A stretch of DNA of 64,000 bases from Brevibacillus sp. SYP-B805. GTDB lineage: Bacteria > Bacillota > Bacilli > Brevibacillales > Brevibacillaceae. Position numbers and translations under genes: made by a program. The notes under the pieces were generated by a model. It searched no databases and was not told the origin of the DNA. It was given only the letters and a program-made list of their open reading frames with translations. Location: assembly GCF_011059135.1 (NCBI RefSeq), contig NZ_JAALGD010000003.1:213881-277880 (forward strand), in the 5' to 3' direction. This document shows positions 16,863 to 25,182 of the stretch, one piece after another (position 1 is the stretch's first letter; every line of letters begins with the position of its first letter).

Positions 16863-18035
16863 ATGAAGACGCGGGGTGTGCCCGATTTTGTCCTGCTGAT
16901 CCTTACCGCGCTGCTTGTCGGTTTTGGCGTTACCATGGTCTTGAGCGCCAGTTCCATCTATGCCTATACCGGTATTTTTACCTCCCATGGCTGCGGGATA
17001 TGTAACGGGGACGAGCTGTATTTCGTCAAAAGGCAGATCATCTGGGCGGCTGTCGGGTTCGTCGGCATGCTGGTAGCGATGAACATTCCCTTTTCGTTCT
17101 ATAAGCGGAACGTCCTGCTGATCATCATCGTCTGCTTTGTCGCCCTGGTCCTCGTCCTGGTTGCCGGTATCGGCAAGGAAGCAAACGGCGCCCGCTCCTG
17201 GTTCAAGATCGGTTCCGCCAATATACAGCCCGCCGAATTCGCCAAGCTGGGGCTGATTCTTTATCTGGCCGCCATCATCGACAAAAAAGGGGAAAAGTTC
17301 CGCGAATTCAAAACCGGGCTGATTCCGCCGCTGGTCGTGACAGGCATCTTCTTCGTTTTGATCGCCATCCAGCCGGACTTGGGTTCGGCGGCGATTCTTC
17401 TCGGGACGGCAGCCGTGGTCATGATCTGCGGGGGAGCCCGGATCACCCAGTTGTTTTTGCTGACATTTCCCGTCTTTACGATGTTTTTTCTGAGCTATAT
17501 CACCTTGAAACCCCATGCGCTTCCCCGCTTGATCTCTTATACTGACCCGTGGAGCGATCCGAAAAACACGGGCTTTCAATTGATTCAGTCGTTTTTTGCC
17601 TTGGCGCATGGAGGCATTTCGGGGGTAGGCTTCGGGCAAAGCGTGCAAAAGTACCTGTATTTGCCGGAAGCTCACACAGACTTTATTTTTTCCATCATCG
17701 CAGAGGAGCTGGGGTTCATCGGCACGACGGTGTTCCTGTTGGTGTACCTGCTCTTCCTGCTGCGCGGCCTGCAGATCTGTCTGCGTTCAAAGGATACGTT
17801 TGCCAGTCTGGCCGGAGTCGGCGTGATCACCATGATTGGTCTGCAAGCGCTGATCAACATCGGGGGCGTGACCGGCACGATCCCGCTGACCGGGGTTCCG
17901 CTGCCGTTTATCAGCTATGGCGGTTCGTCGCTGTTGATCTGCCTGGTTTCCACCGGCATCCTGCTCAGCGTTTCCCGGGAAGTGAACAAGCAGAAAATGT
18001 TGGAAAAAGGATACCAGCAAACAGTGGCTCGGTAA
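16863..18035 (+). CDS. ftsW: SEDS-family peptidoglycan polymerase (FtsW/SpoVE/RodA)
   Basis: A 390-residue polytopic protein with about ten membrane spans. It has the SEDS landmarks NGARSWFKIGSANIQPAEFAKL (about 108-130), IQPDLGSA, DPWSDPKNTGFQLIQS (about 227-242), FIFSIIAEELGFIG and PLPFISYGGSSLL. SEDS proteins polymerise lipid II with a partner class B PBP. FtsW is the most likely assignment but SpoVE or RodA cannot be excluded without alignment; no PBP gene is adjacent. The first extracellular loop carries an unusual cysteine pair HGCGICNGDE (about 42-51). The ATG at 16863 has AGGGGG upstream and a strong terminator follows. Confidence 0.88.
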   Translation: MKTRGVPDFVLLILTALLVGFGVTMVLSASSIYAYTGIFTSHGCGICNGDELYFVKRQIIWAAVGFVGMLVAMNIPFSFYKRNVLLIIIVCFVALVLVLVAGIGKEANGARSWFKIGSANIQPAEFAKLGLILYLAAIIDKKGEKFREFKTGLIPPLVVTGIFFVLIAIQPDLGSAAILLGTAAVVMICGGARITQLFLLTFPVFTMFFLSYITLKPHALPRLISYTDPWSDPKNTGFQLIQSFFALAHGGISGVGFGQSVQKYLYLPEAHTDFIFSIIAEELGFIGTTVFLLVYLLFLLRGLQICLRSKDTFASLAGVGVITMIGLQALINIGGVTGTIPLTGVPLPFISYGGSSLLICLVSTGILLSVSREVNKQKMLEKGYQQTVAR

Positions 18036-18040
18036 GAATT

Positions 18041-18081
18041 AAGAAACGGGACGCCGGAAGCGGCATCCCGTTTCTATTTTT
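18041..18081 (+). terminator. Bidirectional terminator between the SEDS and Asp23 genes
   Basis: AGAAACGGGACGCC pairs with GGCATCCCGTTTCT, followed by ATTTTT on the plus strand. The convergent Asp23-type gene stops inside it. Confidence 0.88.
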
Positions 18082-18415
18082 CGATCCTTTCCACCCGCAC
18101 GTTGACGGCAAGCACCTCGAGACCGGTCAGATCCTCCACGTCCTGTTTCACCCGTTCCTGCAAATCCCTGCAGACCTGGTGGATTTTTACCCCATACATC
18201 ACGCCGACCCGCATGTCCAAGGTAAGCTGCTTTTCCTCGATCTTCACCTCGATGCCCTTGGCCAGCTGGCTGCCGGCAATCCGATGGGCGAGTTGGTAGA
18301 ATCCGCCCGATTTCAGCGCAATCCCGTCCACTTCCTGGGCAGCCATCCCGGCGATAACGGCCACTACGCCATCGGCTACGCGGATTTCTCCTCGTTTCCA
18401 ATCCTCCATTGCCAT
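18074..18415 (-). CDS. Asp23/Gls24 family protein
   Basis: A 113-residue protein: GEIRVADGVVAVIAGMAAQEVDGI, then GIEVKIEEKQLTLDMRVGVMYGVKI and a C-terminal VLAVNVRVERIEK. This is the compact Asp23 domain, known from envelope-stress and membrane-associated proteins (AmaP partners) and from the YloU/YqhY group near fatty-acid genes. No membrane segment is present. The ATG at 18415 and the one at 18409 share GGGAGGGAAG; either could be used. Confidence 0.88.
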   Translation of the reverse strand: MAMEDWKRGEIRVADGVVAVIAGMAAQEVDGIALKSGGFYQLAHRIAGSQLAKGIEVKIEEKQLTLDMRVGVMYGVKIHQVCRDLQERVKQDVEDLTGLEVLAVNVRVERIEK

Positions 18416-18460
18416 CTTCCCTCCCCAGCGTGATCCCCCGTTCTTCTCATTATAACCAGT

Positions 18461-20095
18461 CTAGGCTTGGGCTTGAAACAGATCCCTGCGAAGGGGCGTC
18501 AGGGTGGGAGGGGTCGCGCTGATCTCCACCAGGGCCGGGAGACGGGAGGCTACGGCCTCGCGCAGCGTCTCTTCCAGTTCCCGGACGGCATCCACCCGGT
18601 AGGAAGCCAAGCCGCACGCCTGCGCCAGCCTCGTGAAATCGGGATTGACCAGCCGGGTGGCAAACGGGGTGAGTCCCGCTCTTTTCATCTTCACTTCCTC
18701 CAGTCCGAACGCACCGTTGTTTACGACGATCGCGGTAACCGGCAGCCCCAGCTGCGCGAGCGTCACCAGTTCTCCCGCGTTCATCATCAGCCCGCCGTCC
18801 CCGACGATCGCGATCACCTCCCGGTCGGGAAATGCCAGTTTGGCGCTGATCGCCGCAGGGAGGCCATATCCCATGGTCCGCCACTTGCCGGAAAATAGCG
18901 GCTGCTGTTTCGCTGCCCGAAACGCCCGGTTAAACCACACGGTATGTTCTCCAGTGTCCAGGGCGATGATGGCGTCCGGCGCGGCGATCTGATCAAGGGC
19001 GGTCATCAAGCGCTCCGGCTTCACCTTTTCCAGCGCGGACTGCAGGCTGATGCGCTCCAGCTCCTTCATTCTCTCCCGATGGAGAGAGATGACGCGGGCA
19101 AGCCATTCCCGGTCCGGCTCCCGTTTCGGCAGCCGATCCTCCCAGAAGAGCAGCGTCTCTTCCAGATCGCCTGGCACGGGAAGGAGGTGATCCACCGGAT
19201 GGAAGGCTTCCCGGTTCTCGTCCACCTGGATGATCGGAAGCCGGGCAGGGATATACGACTTGGGAAACCAGGTGGCGCCCAGGATGACAAGCAAATCCGC
19301 CTCTGCCAGCGCCTGCAGACCGGCTTCGCTTCCGCCATCGCCCAAACCTCCGAGCACCTGCGGATGGGCATCGGGAATCGCTCCTTTTGCTCCCAGCGAC
19401 AGCAGGATGGCGGCTCCGATCCGCTCCGCCAGGCGTTGAACGAGGCTGGCGAAGGGCCTGGCCCCGACTCCCGCCAGAAACACGGGACGTTTGGCAGCGT
19501 TTACGAGTTCCGCCCCCTGCTCCGCCGCCGCCCGATCCAGGCGCATACGGCAGGCCAGTGGCGGCAGCGCGGAAACCATCGGGCTTGCCGCCGGTTGCGT
19601 CCAGACATCCTTGCAGACCGCCAGATGGGCCGCTCCTTTCCGTTCGACCGCCATCACAAAGGCTTTCTGCATCATCTCCCCGATCGCTTTGGGATGGGTC
19701 ACTTCCGCAGTAAATGCCAGGAGGGGGGCAAGCAGGGCTTCCTGCGGGATGTACTGCTTGTACCCGCCCCCTCGCTTGTACGATTCCACCTGGCCGGTGA
19801 TGGCCACAACCGGAACCCGGTCGGTCTGGGCATCCTGCAAGCCGTTCAACAAATTGAGCAGACCGGGACCACTCGTTGCCGCACAGACAGCCGGCAAGCC
19901 CGTCAGTTTGGCCTCCGCAGCCGCCATCATGGCGGCAGCCGATTCATGCCGGCATGGGATAAACGTGATCTCCCGCTGCTTGCCCAGCACATCGAGCCAG
20001 GGAAACAGGGCATCGCCCGCCACGCCGTAAATGCGCTTGACGCCCCATGCATGAAGCTGTTCGGTTACATGCTCGCAAACCTTCTTTGCCGCCAT
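18461..20095 (-). CDS. Thiamine diphosphate-dependent enzyme, pyruvate oxidase/acetolactate synthase-like
   Basis: A 544-residue three-domain ThDP enzyme. The catalytic glutamate lies in CRHES (Glu51) and the diphosphate/Mg motif is GDGGLMMN, followed by about 20 residues to VVNNGAFG (about 427-455). ATSGPGLLNLLNGLQDA is typical of the POX/AHAS group. The central domain (VFLAGVGARP, later LLVILGATWFP) lacks obvious FAD-specific landmarks. It resembles Bacillus YdaP-type pyruvate oxidases more than IlvB, since no small subunit or branched-chain gene is near. Start: ATG 20095 with GAGG nine bases upstream; ATG 20104 overlaps that site. The exact substrate is not settled. Confidence 0.85.
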   Translation of the reverse strand: MAAKKVCEHVTEQLHAWGVKRIYGVAGDALFPWLDVLGKQREITFIPCRHESAAAMMAAAEAKLTGLPAVCAATSGPGLLNLLNGLQDAQTDRVPVVAITGQVESYKRGGGYKQYIPQEALLAPLLAFTAEVTHPKAIGEMMQKAFVMAVERKGAAHLAVCKDVWTQPAASPMVSALPPLACRMRLDRAAAEQGAELVNAAKRPVFLAGVGARPFASLVQRLAERIGAAILLSLGAKGAIPDAHPQVLGGLGDGGSEAGLQALAEADLLVILGATWFPKSYIPARLPIIQVDENREAFHPVDHLLPVPGDLEETLLFWEDRLPKREPDREWLARVISLHRERMKELERISLQSALEKVKPERLMTALDQIAAPDAIIALDTGEHTVWFNRAFRAAKQQPLFSGKWRTMGYGLPAAISAKLAFPDREVIAIVGDGGLMMNAGELVTLAQLGLPVTAIVVNNGAFGLEEVKMKRAGLTPFATRLVNPDFTRLAQACGLASYRVDAVRELEETLREAVASRLPALVEISATPPTLTPLRRDLFQAQA

Positions 20096-20230
20096 CGCAA
20101 CCATCCTCTCTGTTTCCGCTGCTGTTCATTGTGACCAAATCACCAGCATTTTACACGGCCGCTCATAAGTCAAATGGCAGGCAAATGGGCACAATATCTT
20201 GCAATGAGACCAGATAAAGGAGGAACAAGC

Positions 20231-20971
20231 TTGAAACACGCAGCGAAATGGACAGTGCTGCTTGCCGCCCTGCTTGTCATCGCGTCGGTTTTTTCCGTCA
20301 TCATCCCGCAGCAGACCGATGCGTTCAGCAAGGCAATCGTAAAGGTTGGCAGCACCGGCAAAGATGTGCGGGAAATGCAGGGACGCTTGAAGCTTCTGGG
20401 CTTCTATACCGGTAAGGTGGACGGGGTATTCGGATGGCGGAGCTACTGGGCTCTGCGCAATTTCCAGTATGAATTTGGCTTGAAGGTTGACGGCGTGCTG
20501 GGGGCAAAAACCAAATTGAAGCTGTACAATGCCACGCGCCACTATCGTCCGACCGCAGCCGAACTCGGGGTTGCGCCAAAAGCGCCAAGAACCGTGAGCG
20601 TACGCAGCAGAGGCTATTCAGCGAACGACATACGCCTGATGGCCAATGCCGTTTTCGGCGAAGCGCGGGGAGAACCGTATGTGGGGCAGGTAGCCGTCGC
20701 AGCGGTGATCCTCAACCGGACCCACCATCCCCGCTTTCCGGATACGCCGGCCGGTGTGATTTTTCAACCGGGCGCGTTTACCGCGGTTGCGGACGGCCAG
20801 ATCTGGCTGACGCCAAACGCCACCGCAAGAAAAGCGGTGCAGGACGCGATCAACGGCTGGGATCCGACGGGCGGATGCATCTACTACTTCAACCCGGCAA
20901 CGGCCACCTCCGCCTGGATCTGGAGCCGCCCGCAGGTGAAGAAAATCGGCAAGCATATCTTCTGTCGGTAA
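20231..20971 (+). CDS. sleB: Spore cortex-lytic enzyme SleB
   Basis: A 246-residue exported protein. A signal/anchor (WTVLLAALLVIASVFSVII) is followed by a peptidoglycan-binding domain (KVGSTGKDVREMQGRLKLLGF to VDGVLGAKTKLKL, about 38-95) and the SleB catalytic domain (LMANAVFGEARGEPYVGQVAVA, about 138-160, then ending in GGCIYYFNP and GKHIFCR). SleB is a lytic transglycosylase that degrades cortex muramic-delta-lactam peptidoglycan during germination. The TTG at 20231 is chosen because AAAGGAGG lies seven bases upstream; the ATG at 20174 has none. The usual partner gene ypeB is not adjacent. Confidence 0.92.
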   Translation: MKHAAKWTVLLAALLVIASVFSVIIPQQTDAFSKAIVKVGSTGKDVREMQGRLKLLGFYTGKVDGVFGWRSYWALRNFQYEFGLKVDGVLGAKTKLKLYNATRHYRPTAAELGVAPKAPRTVSVRSRGYSANDIRLMANAVFGEARGEPYVGQVAVAAVILNRTHHPRFPDTPAGVIFQPGAFTAVADGQIWLTPNATARKAVQDAINGWDPTGGCIYYFNPATATSAWIWSRPQVKKIGKHIFCR

Positions 20972-20974
20972 TGC

Positions 20975-21010
20975 GGAAGGTCAGGTTCATCGCCTGACCT
21001 TCCCGTGTTT
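20975..21010 (+). terminator. Terminator after sleB
   Basis: GGAAGGTCAGG pairs with CCTGACCTTCC. The T-run is weak (CGTGTTTA) but the stem is strong and positioned right after the stop codon. Confidence 0.65.
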
Positions 21011-21046
21011 AGATGAAGTTGGACAAGTTCCGAGCAGCTTCGGCCA

Positions 21047-21799
21047 TTACGACTCCTTCGCTTTTCGTCCCACAGCGATCCGGACCGGCGGAAAAATCAG
21101 CCAGTGCGGCCCGACGATTCGCACCTCGACCGCGCCGAGCCGTGCGAACGCTTCCGCATACTCCCGCACATGCTGAAAATCGAGGATTGCGAAGCGGCCG
21201 CCCGGTTTCAGCACGCGCAGTATCTCGCTTAAAGCCCGGTACCGCTCCTCGGAACCGGGAATGTTATGAAGGGCCAGACTGGAAACGACGACATCGAAAG
21301 CGCTGTCCGCAAACGGCATGCTCCGCGCATCGCCGTCCACGATCTCCACCCGTTCGGCCACCCCTTCCATCCGGGCGTTTGCCAGCATCGCGTCGGGATC
21401 GTTCCCCGACTGGTCCTGTCTGTTCCAAATATCGATGCCGACCGCCTTTCCCGTGGTCAGCCTGTGGGCCGCTGCATTCAGCACGAGACCCCGGCCGCAG
21501 CCGACATCCAGCACCTTCTCATCGCCGCGCAGCCCGACTAGATCAAGCAGCCTCTCCCGCTCGCGATACTTCCCTACCTTGCTGCTCCAAATCATGTACA
21601 GCACCTCGGCCGTAATAACCAGAGAGGAGGCCAGGCAGACAAGGCCAACCGATTTCCCCAGCCACTGTAGCCGCTCCGGGAAAAGGAAAAAAGCGGCGGC
21701 GCCAAGAAGAAGAAATCCGGCTCCCATCAGCGCCAGGTTGCGTACGACGACAGGAGCGTCGATGCCGTAGTCTCCCCGCCGGTTATGGCTCTGCTCCAT
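21047..21799 (-). CDS. Membrane-anchored class I SAM-dependent methyltransferase
   Basis: A 250-residue protein. Two N-terminal hydrophobic segments (LALMGAGFLLLGAAAFFLF and VGLVCLASSLVITAEVLYMI) precede a methyltransferase domain with motif I VLDVGCGRGLVL, AVGIDIW, motif II FDVVVSSLALHN and LKPGGRFAILDF. The membrane segments suggest a lipid, quinone or hydrophobic substrate, but nothing identifies it. The ATG at 21799 has GGTGAG upstream; the longer frame to 21904 does not. It stands alone between sleB and a zinc-ribbon gene. Confidence 0.85.
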   Translation of the reverse strand: MEQSHNRRGDYGIDAPVVVRNLALMGAGFLLLGAAAFFLFPERLQWLGKSVGLVCLASSLVITAEVLYMIWSSKVGKYRERERLLDLVGLRGDEKVLDVGCGRGLVLNAAAHRLTTGKAVGIDIWNRQDQSGNDPDAMLANARMEGVAERVEIVDGDARSMPFADSAFDVVVSSLALHNIPGSEERYRALSEILRVLKPGGRFAILDFQHVREYAEAFARLGAVEVRIVGPHWLIFPPVRIAVGRKAKES

Positions 21800-21990
21800 T
21801 TCGCTCACCACCGGAAACGATTTGTTAGCATGTATTATACCAGAAAATGGAAAAGTCTTGCGGTGGCGCCACACCCAACTCGCAGCAAACGTCAAACAGC
21901 CCACACCTTGTCAGCAGATGAGGGCATTGTGGGCCGGTTTGACGCTTACCATGCAGCGGATGGCTGCGAGCCTGCGGTTTCTGATCGGGC

Positions 21991-22245
21991 TTATCGCTGG
22001 TGCTGCATGTGCCGGGCCATTTTGACGAAGCGTTCTTCGCTTTCCGTCGTGCCGCAGATGCCGCACTGTACCAGGATCGCGTCGCCTTTATACGGCTGAT
22101 GGAAGGCGTCCAGCTCTTCCGGCGGCAGTTCTGCCTCCACTTCCCCCGTCTGCGGATTCATGCGGACATAGCGGGGGGTTTGCTCGATGATGGTAAAGCG
22201 CATGCGGTTCGACTTGCAGGTTGGACAGAGGTAAGGTTGTGCCAA
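21991..22245 (-). CDS. Small zinc-ribbon-like protein
   Basis: An 84-residue protein with two CxxC knuckles, CPTCKSNRMRF near the N-terminus and CGICGTT near residue 62, spaced as in a zinc ribbon. The middle (YVRMNPQTGEVEAELPPEELDAF) looks like a beta hairpin and acidic helix. I do not recognise a characterised homologue. The start is TTG at 22245, preceded by GGAGGTGG. Confidence 0.75.
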   Translation of the reverse strand: MAQPYLCPTCKSNRMRFTIIEQTPRYVRMNPQTGEVEAELPPEELDAFHQPYKGDAILVQCGICGTTESEERFVKMARHMQHQR

Positions 22246-22413
22246 CGGGATTCCACCTCCTGTTCGGTACGCTATCCCTTAGTTTCCCACCCCCCGTCCG
22301 GACTATTCCCGTTTCTGCTTTCGTCCATTCCCGTGACATTTGGGCCGCCATTTTGTAAACTAGGAGATGTGGTTTGAAAAAATGGCATGACAGGAAATAT
22401 GAGGTGACATTGG

Positions 22414-23457
22414 TTGAATCAGCGACTCTTTTTTCTTCTCGTCGGGGGGAGCTTTCTCCTGGCGGCGATATCCCATTACTTCCTCCAGAATGAGTTTATC
22501 CGGTTTGCGACCGCCGCTTTGGCCATCATCTTTCTGGCCGCCTGGCTGGGCAAGTCGACGGAGAGCGTGGCCCATTATGCGGGTGATCGGATCGGCGGTT
22601 TTTTGAACGCCACATTTGGCAACGCCGCGGAATTGATCATCGCCTTCTTCCTTGTCAAAGAAGGGCTTTTCGACATGGTAAAGGCGTCCATCACCGGGGC
22701 CATTATCGGCAACATGCTGCTGGTTCTCGGGCTCAGCGTGCTGTTGGGGGGCTTGAAATACAAGGAGCAGACGTTTAACGGCGTGCTGGCCGGTCACAAC
22801 GCTTCGCTGATGACCCTCGCGCTGGTTGCCCTGTTTATCCCGGCCGTCTTTATGAAAGAGCTGCCGGTTGAGCGGGTCGATACGCTCAGCATCGTCATCG
22901 CCGTTATTCTGATCGTGGCCTATGTCCTCTGGCTGATCTTCTCCATGGTGACGCACAAGGAATTTCTCTCGGACATCGAGCCGCATGACAGTGAGGCCGT
23001 CTGGTCGAAAGGCGTCTCGATTCTCATGCTGATCCTCTCCACGTTCTTTGTGGCCGTGGTCTCCGAGTGGCTGGTGCACAGCGTCGAAATCGTCACCCAT
23101 ACCCTGGGATGGTCGGAGATGTTCGTCGGCGCTTTCGTCATCGCGATTATCGGAAACGCCGCGGAGCACAGCGCCGCCCTGCTCTTGGCGATGAAAAACC
23201 GCATCGGGGCCGCCGTCGAGATTGCGATCGGTTCCAGCCTGCAGATCGCCCTGTTCGTCGCGCCTACGCTCGTGCTGCTCAGCTTGCTGTTCGGGTCCAC
23301 GATGAACATCGTGTTTTCCCCGTTTGAACTGGCAGCCATCGGCGTGGCTACCTTCATCACGATCTCCATCTCCCGCGACGGTACCACCAACTGGTTTGAG
23401 GGTGTGCTGCTGCTGGCGGTCTATCTGATTCTGGGTACTGCTTTTTATTTCGTATGA
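22414..23457 (+). CDS. cax: Ca2+/H+ antiporter (CAX family)
   Basis: A 347-residue membrane protein with about eleven spans and the two CAX repeats: FLNATFGNAAELIIAFFLVKEG (about 66-87) and IAIIGNAAEHSAALLLAMKNRIG (about 243-265), each with the Glu of the GNxxE motif that binds the cation. It exchanges cytosolic Ca2+ for protons, like B. subtilis ChaA. The start is TTG at 22414, preceded by GAGGTGAC. A terminator shared with the convergent ylaN follows. Confidence 0.93.
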   Translation: MNQRLFFLLVGGSFLLAAISHYFLQNEFIRFATAALAIIFLAAWLGKSTESVAHYAGDRIGGFLNATFGNAAELIIAFFLVKEGLFDMVKASITGAIIGNMLLVLGLSVLLGGLKYKEQTFNGVLAGHNASLMTLALVALFIPAVFMKELPVERVDTLSIVIAVILIVAYVLWLIFSMVTHKEFLSDIEPHDSEAVWSKGVSILMLILSTFFVAVVSEWLVHSVEIVTHTLGWSEMFVGAFVIAIIGNAAEHSAALLLAMKNRIGAAVEIAIGSSLQIALFVAPTLVLLSLLFGSTMNIVFSPFELAAIGVATFITISISRDGTTNWFEGVLLLAVYLILGTAFYFV

Positions 23458-23494
23458 AAAAGCGAGGGATGGCTTATCCCTCGCTTGCTTTTTT
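23457..23494 (+). terminator. Bidirectional terminator between cax and ylaN
   Basis: AAGCGAGGGAT pairs with ATCCCTCGCTT, with GCTTTTTT on the plus side and TTTTTC on the minus side. The ylaN stop codon lies in the loop. Confidence 0.9.
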
Positions 23495-23764
23495 CTGTTT
23501 CTCGTACAGTTCGGCCAATTTCCGTTCCAGATCACCCAAGATTTCCCGGCCGACCTCTTCCTCCATCAGGCCCAAGCGCACGGCAAATTCCACTTCGCGT
23601 GAGAGGCCAAACATCTGGGTATCCAGCACCTCTTCATACAGTGGGCACTGCGGCATGGTCAGGTTTTCCATCTGCACGTCGATCAGTTTGTATATCTTAT
23701 CCGCGTCTGCTTGCAACAGCGCTAGCGCTTTGCTTACCAAGTCGGGAATATTAACCTCTGCCAA
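23474..23764 (-). CDS. ylaN: YlaN family protein (UPF0358)
   Basis: A 96-residue protein with the highly conserved stretch [19 protein letters not shown] and [16 protein letters not shown]. YlaN is reported as important for iron homeostasis, with evidence from Bacillus and Staphylococcus that it binds iron and counteracts Fur repression. All helices, no membrane segment. The start is TTG at 23764 with GGAGGGAT seven bases upstream. In B. subtilis ylaN lies near ftsW; here an ftsW-type gene is about 5 kb away. Confidence 0.93.
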   Translation of the reverse strand: MAEVNIPDLVSKALALLQADADKIYKLIDVQMENLTMPQCPLYEEVLDTQMFGLSREVEFAVRLGLMEEEVGREILGDLERKLAELYEKQKKASEG

Positions 23765-23998
23765 AACCTATCCCTCCGTTTGCCACCATCCTTACTTTCC
23801 ATAGTACGTTATTCCCGTCCATTTGAAAAGAGGAAGAGAGATTCCAATATGCTGACCGCGTCACCGTATCGCGGTAAGATGCGGAGTCCCACCGGTTTGG
23901 ACAGCTCCGGAATAAACGATCGCCGCACAAACCGTTTGCCGTCCATCTGCGGAAGCAGTACAATGAGACTGGCAAGAACGGAAAGGGAGGGATGATCA

Positions 23999-24502
23999 AT
24001 GGCTGATGTCATCGTGTTGAAAGGGGCCGTCACCTACCCCATCACCATCGATCCGAGCGTGTGGATCTTCGATAACCGCAAGATCGACCTGGCGGCCTAC
24101 ACGGGGGACGAGGTTGAGGATCAAGCGGAGCCAAGCGCCTATGTGAAAGGGACGGGCGCCCAATGGGATAAGGAACTGCGGGAAGGAGCGGCGCTGCCTT
24201 CCGAAAAGCGCAGCCTTGTCGAAGAGCGAAAAGCGCTGGAAGGAGATTTCGGCATGAAGCTGGCACCGTTTATCGAGAATGCGCAGCCTCTTCCGGAAGC
24301 AACCTCCATCCGGATTCATCGGGAACACGGAGAGCCGGTACTGCTGCCGCTTGCCGAGGCCAAGCGGGCCATCCTGCAGTTCGCCAAGGACGGCAAGCCG
24401 ATCCGGGAAGGCGGGCCGGTGCTCTTCTACCTGCCGGAGGACTGGAAAGCAAAAAAAGCGCCGATTGACCACATCGTCGCGTTTGAGGTGCTAGCGGACT
24501 AA
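23999..24502 (+). CDS. Conserved hypothetical protein, 167 residues
   Basis: A soluble, acidic 167-residue protein starting MADVIVLKGAVTYPITIDPSVWIFDNRK and ending IDHIVAFEVLAD. The N-terminal part looks beta-rich, the middle (KRSLVEERKALEGDFGMKLAPF) helical. No signal peptide, cysteine motif or catalytic signature is visible and I do not recognise a family. A strong ribosome binding site (GAAAGGGAGGGA) precedes ATG 23999. It ends at a terminator overlapping the convergent gene. Confidence 0.8.
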   Translation: MADVIVLKGAVTYPITIDPSVWIFDNRKIDLAAYTGDEVEDQAEPSAYVKGTGAQWDKELREGAALPSEKRSLVEERKALEGDFGMKLAPFIENAQPLPEATSIRIHREHGEPVLLPLAEAKRAILQFAKDGKPIREGGPVLFYLPEDWKAKKAPIDHIVAFEVLAD

Positions 24503-24506
24503 TGGC

Positions 24507-24543
24507 AACGACCGCCTTCATTTGGGTGGTCGTTTCTTTTTTC
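24507..24543 (+). terminator. Terminator after the 167-residue hypothetical gene
   Basis: AACGACC pairs with GGTCGTT across a 14-base loop, followed by TCTTTTTTCC. The convergent small gene stops within the loop. Confidence 0.78.
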
Positions 24544-24760
24544 CAAACAGTCGGCTGGTCAGTTCCCTGAAGGAAGCAGCACCTCTGCCCGTCGGCATCA
24601 CGAAGGGATCGCTCTGCCAATTCGCCCAAAGCGTACCCGCGCTGCTTCTCTCGGCTTGCTTTTCATACTCTCGCTGTTCCCGGGCACGCTGGGCAAATTC
24701 CTCGCGCATCGCTGCCATGGCTTTGGCACCCAGCCTGACCAGTTTGTTGGCATTCGGCAT
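24518..24760 (-). CDS. Small basic hypothetical protein
   Basis: An 80-residue protein starting MPNANKLVRLGAKAMAAMRE and ending RLFGKKKRPPK. It is helical and strongly basic, with an Arg/Glu-rich centre (EEFAQRAREQREYEKQAER) that could form a short coiled coil. The ATG at 24760 has AAAGGAGG upstream, better than the ATG at 24793. No function can be given. It lies between the hypothetical gene and repeat locus 3. Confidence 0.7.
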   Translation of the reverse strand: MPNANKLVRLGAKAMAAMREEFAQRAREQREYEKQAERSSAGTLWANWQSDPFVMPTGRGAASFRELTSRLFGKKKRPPK

Positions 24761-24788
24761 CGCAAAAGCCTCCTTTGCCGTTTTTAAA

Positions 24789-24912
24789 CCCACCCGGCTT
24801 GAGCTATCGCTCTACCCACTCGGCGGCAGCTGCCGCTTTGCCGAGTGGGGGCCCACGCTGCGCCGGGCGGGGCCCCCAACCTTTCTAACCTCGCTTTATC
24901 TTTCCGATATAC
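24789..24912 (+). repeat. Palindromic repeat locus 3 (nested, two units)
   Basis: The outer unit pairs CACCCGGC with GCCGGGCGGGG and carries TTGAGCTATCGCT. The inner unit pairs CCACTCGGC with GCCGAGTGGGGGCCC around GGCAGCTGCCGCTTT. The right tail CCCCCAACCTTTCTAACCTCG and the following TTCCGATATAC are also present at other loci. It lies between two minus-strand genes. Confidence 0.85.
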
Positions 24913-24978
24913 ACAGCTGCCCTTTTTCCAGAGACCCGCTGTAATGATTCCGTATGTTTATGCTTGGTATGGTCAGCT

Positions 24979-25116
24979 TTATGCACTGGCTATGGCGGCA
25001 ATCAGGTTTCGCCGCTGCAGTTCCACATGGAGCAGCTCAATAAACGCCTGATCCAGCTTCATGGCCATTGCGCGCTGATAAACCTCTATCAACATCTCAT
25101 CGCTCAGATGCTGCAT
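24979..25116 (-). CDS. sda: Sporulation checkpoint inhibitor Sda
   Basis: A 45-residue helical hairpin: MQHLSDEMLIEVYQRAMAMK, then LDQAFIELLHVELQRRNL and IAAIASA. This matches Sda, which binds the dimerisation domain of the sporulation histidine kinases KinA/KinB and blocks phosphotransfer when replication is active or damaged. GGAGGTGAC precedes the ATG. Upstream lie a good promoter (TTGTTC, 17 bases, TACAAT) and a cluster of DnaA boxes, as expected for a gene activated by DnaA. It is an easily missed gene because of its length. Confidence 0.93.
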   Translation of the reverse strand: MQHLSDEMLIEVYQRAMAMKLDQAFIELLHVELQRRNLIAAIASA

Positions 25117-25145
25117 GCTCGTCACCTCCGCCAAAATCTGGATAC

Positions 25146-25174
25146 ATTGTAACATGTCTCTAGCCCTGGAACAA
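25146..25174 (-). promoter_or_regulatory. sda promoter
   Basis: On the minus strand TTGTTC (-35, 25169-25174) and TACAAT (-10, 25146-25151) are separated by 17 bases. The -10 lies about 30 bases from the sda start codon. Confidence 0.75.
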
Positions 25175-25182
25175 CCGTTCCG

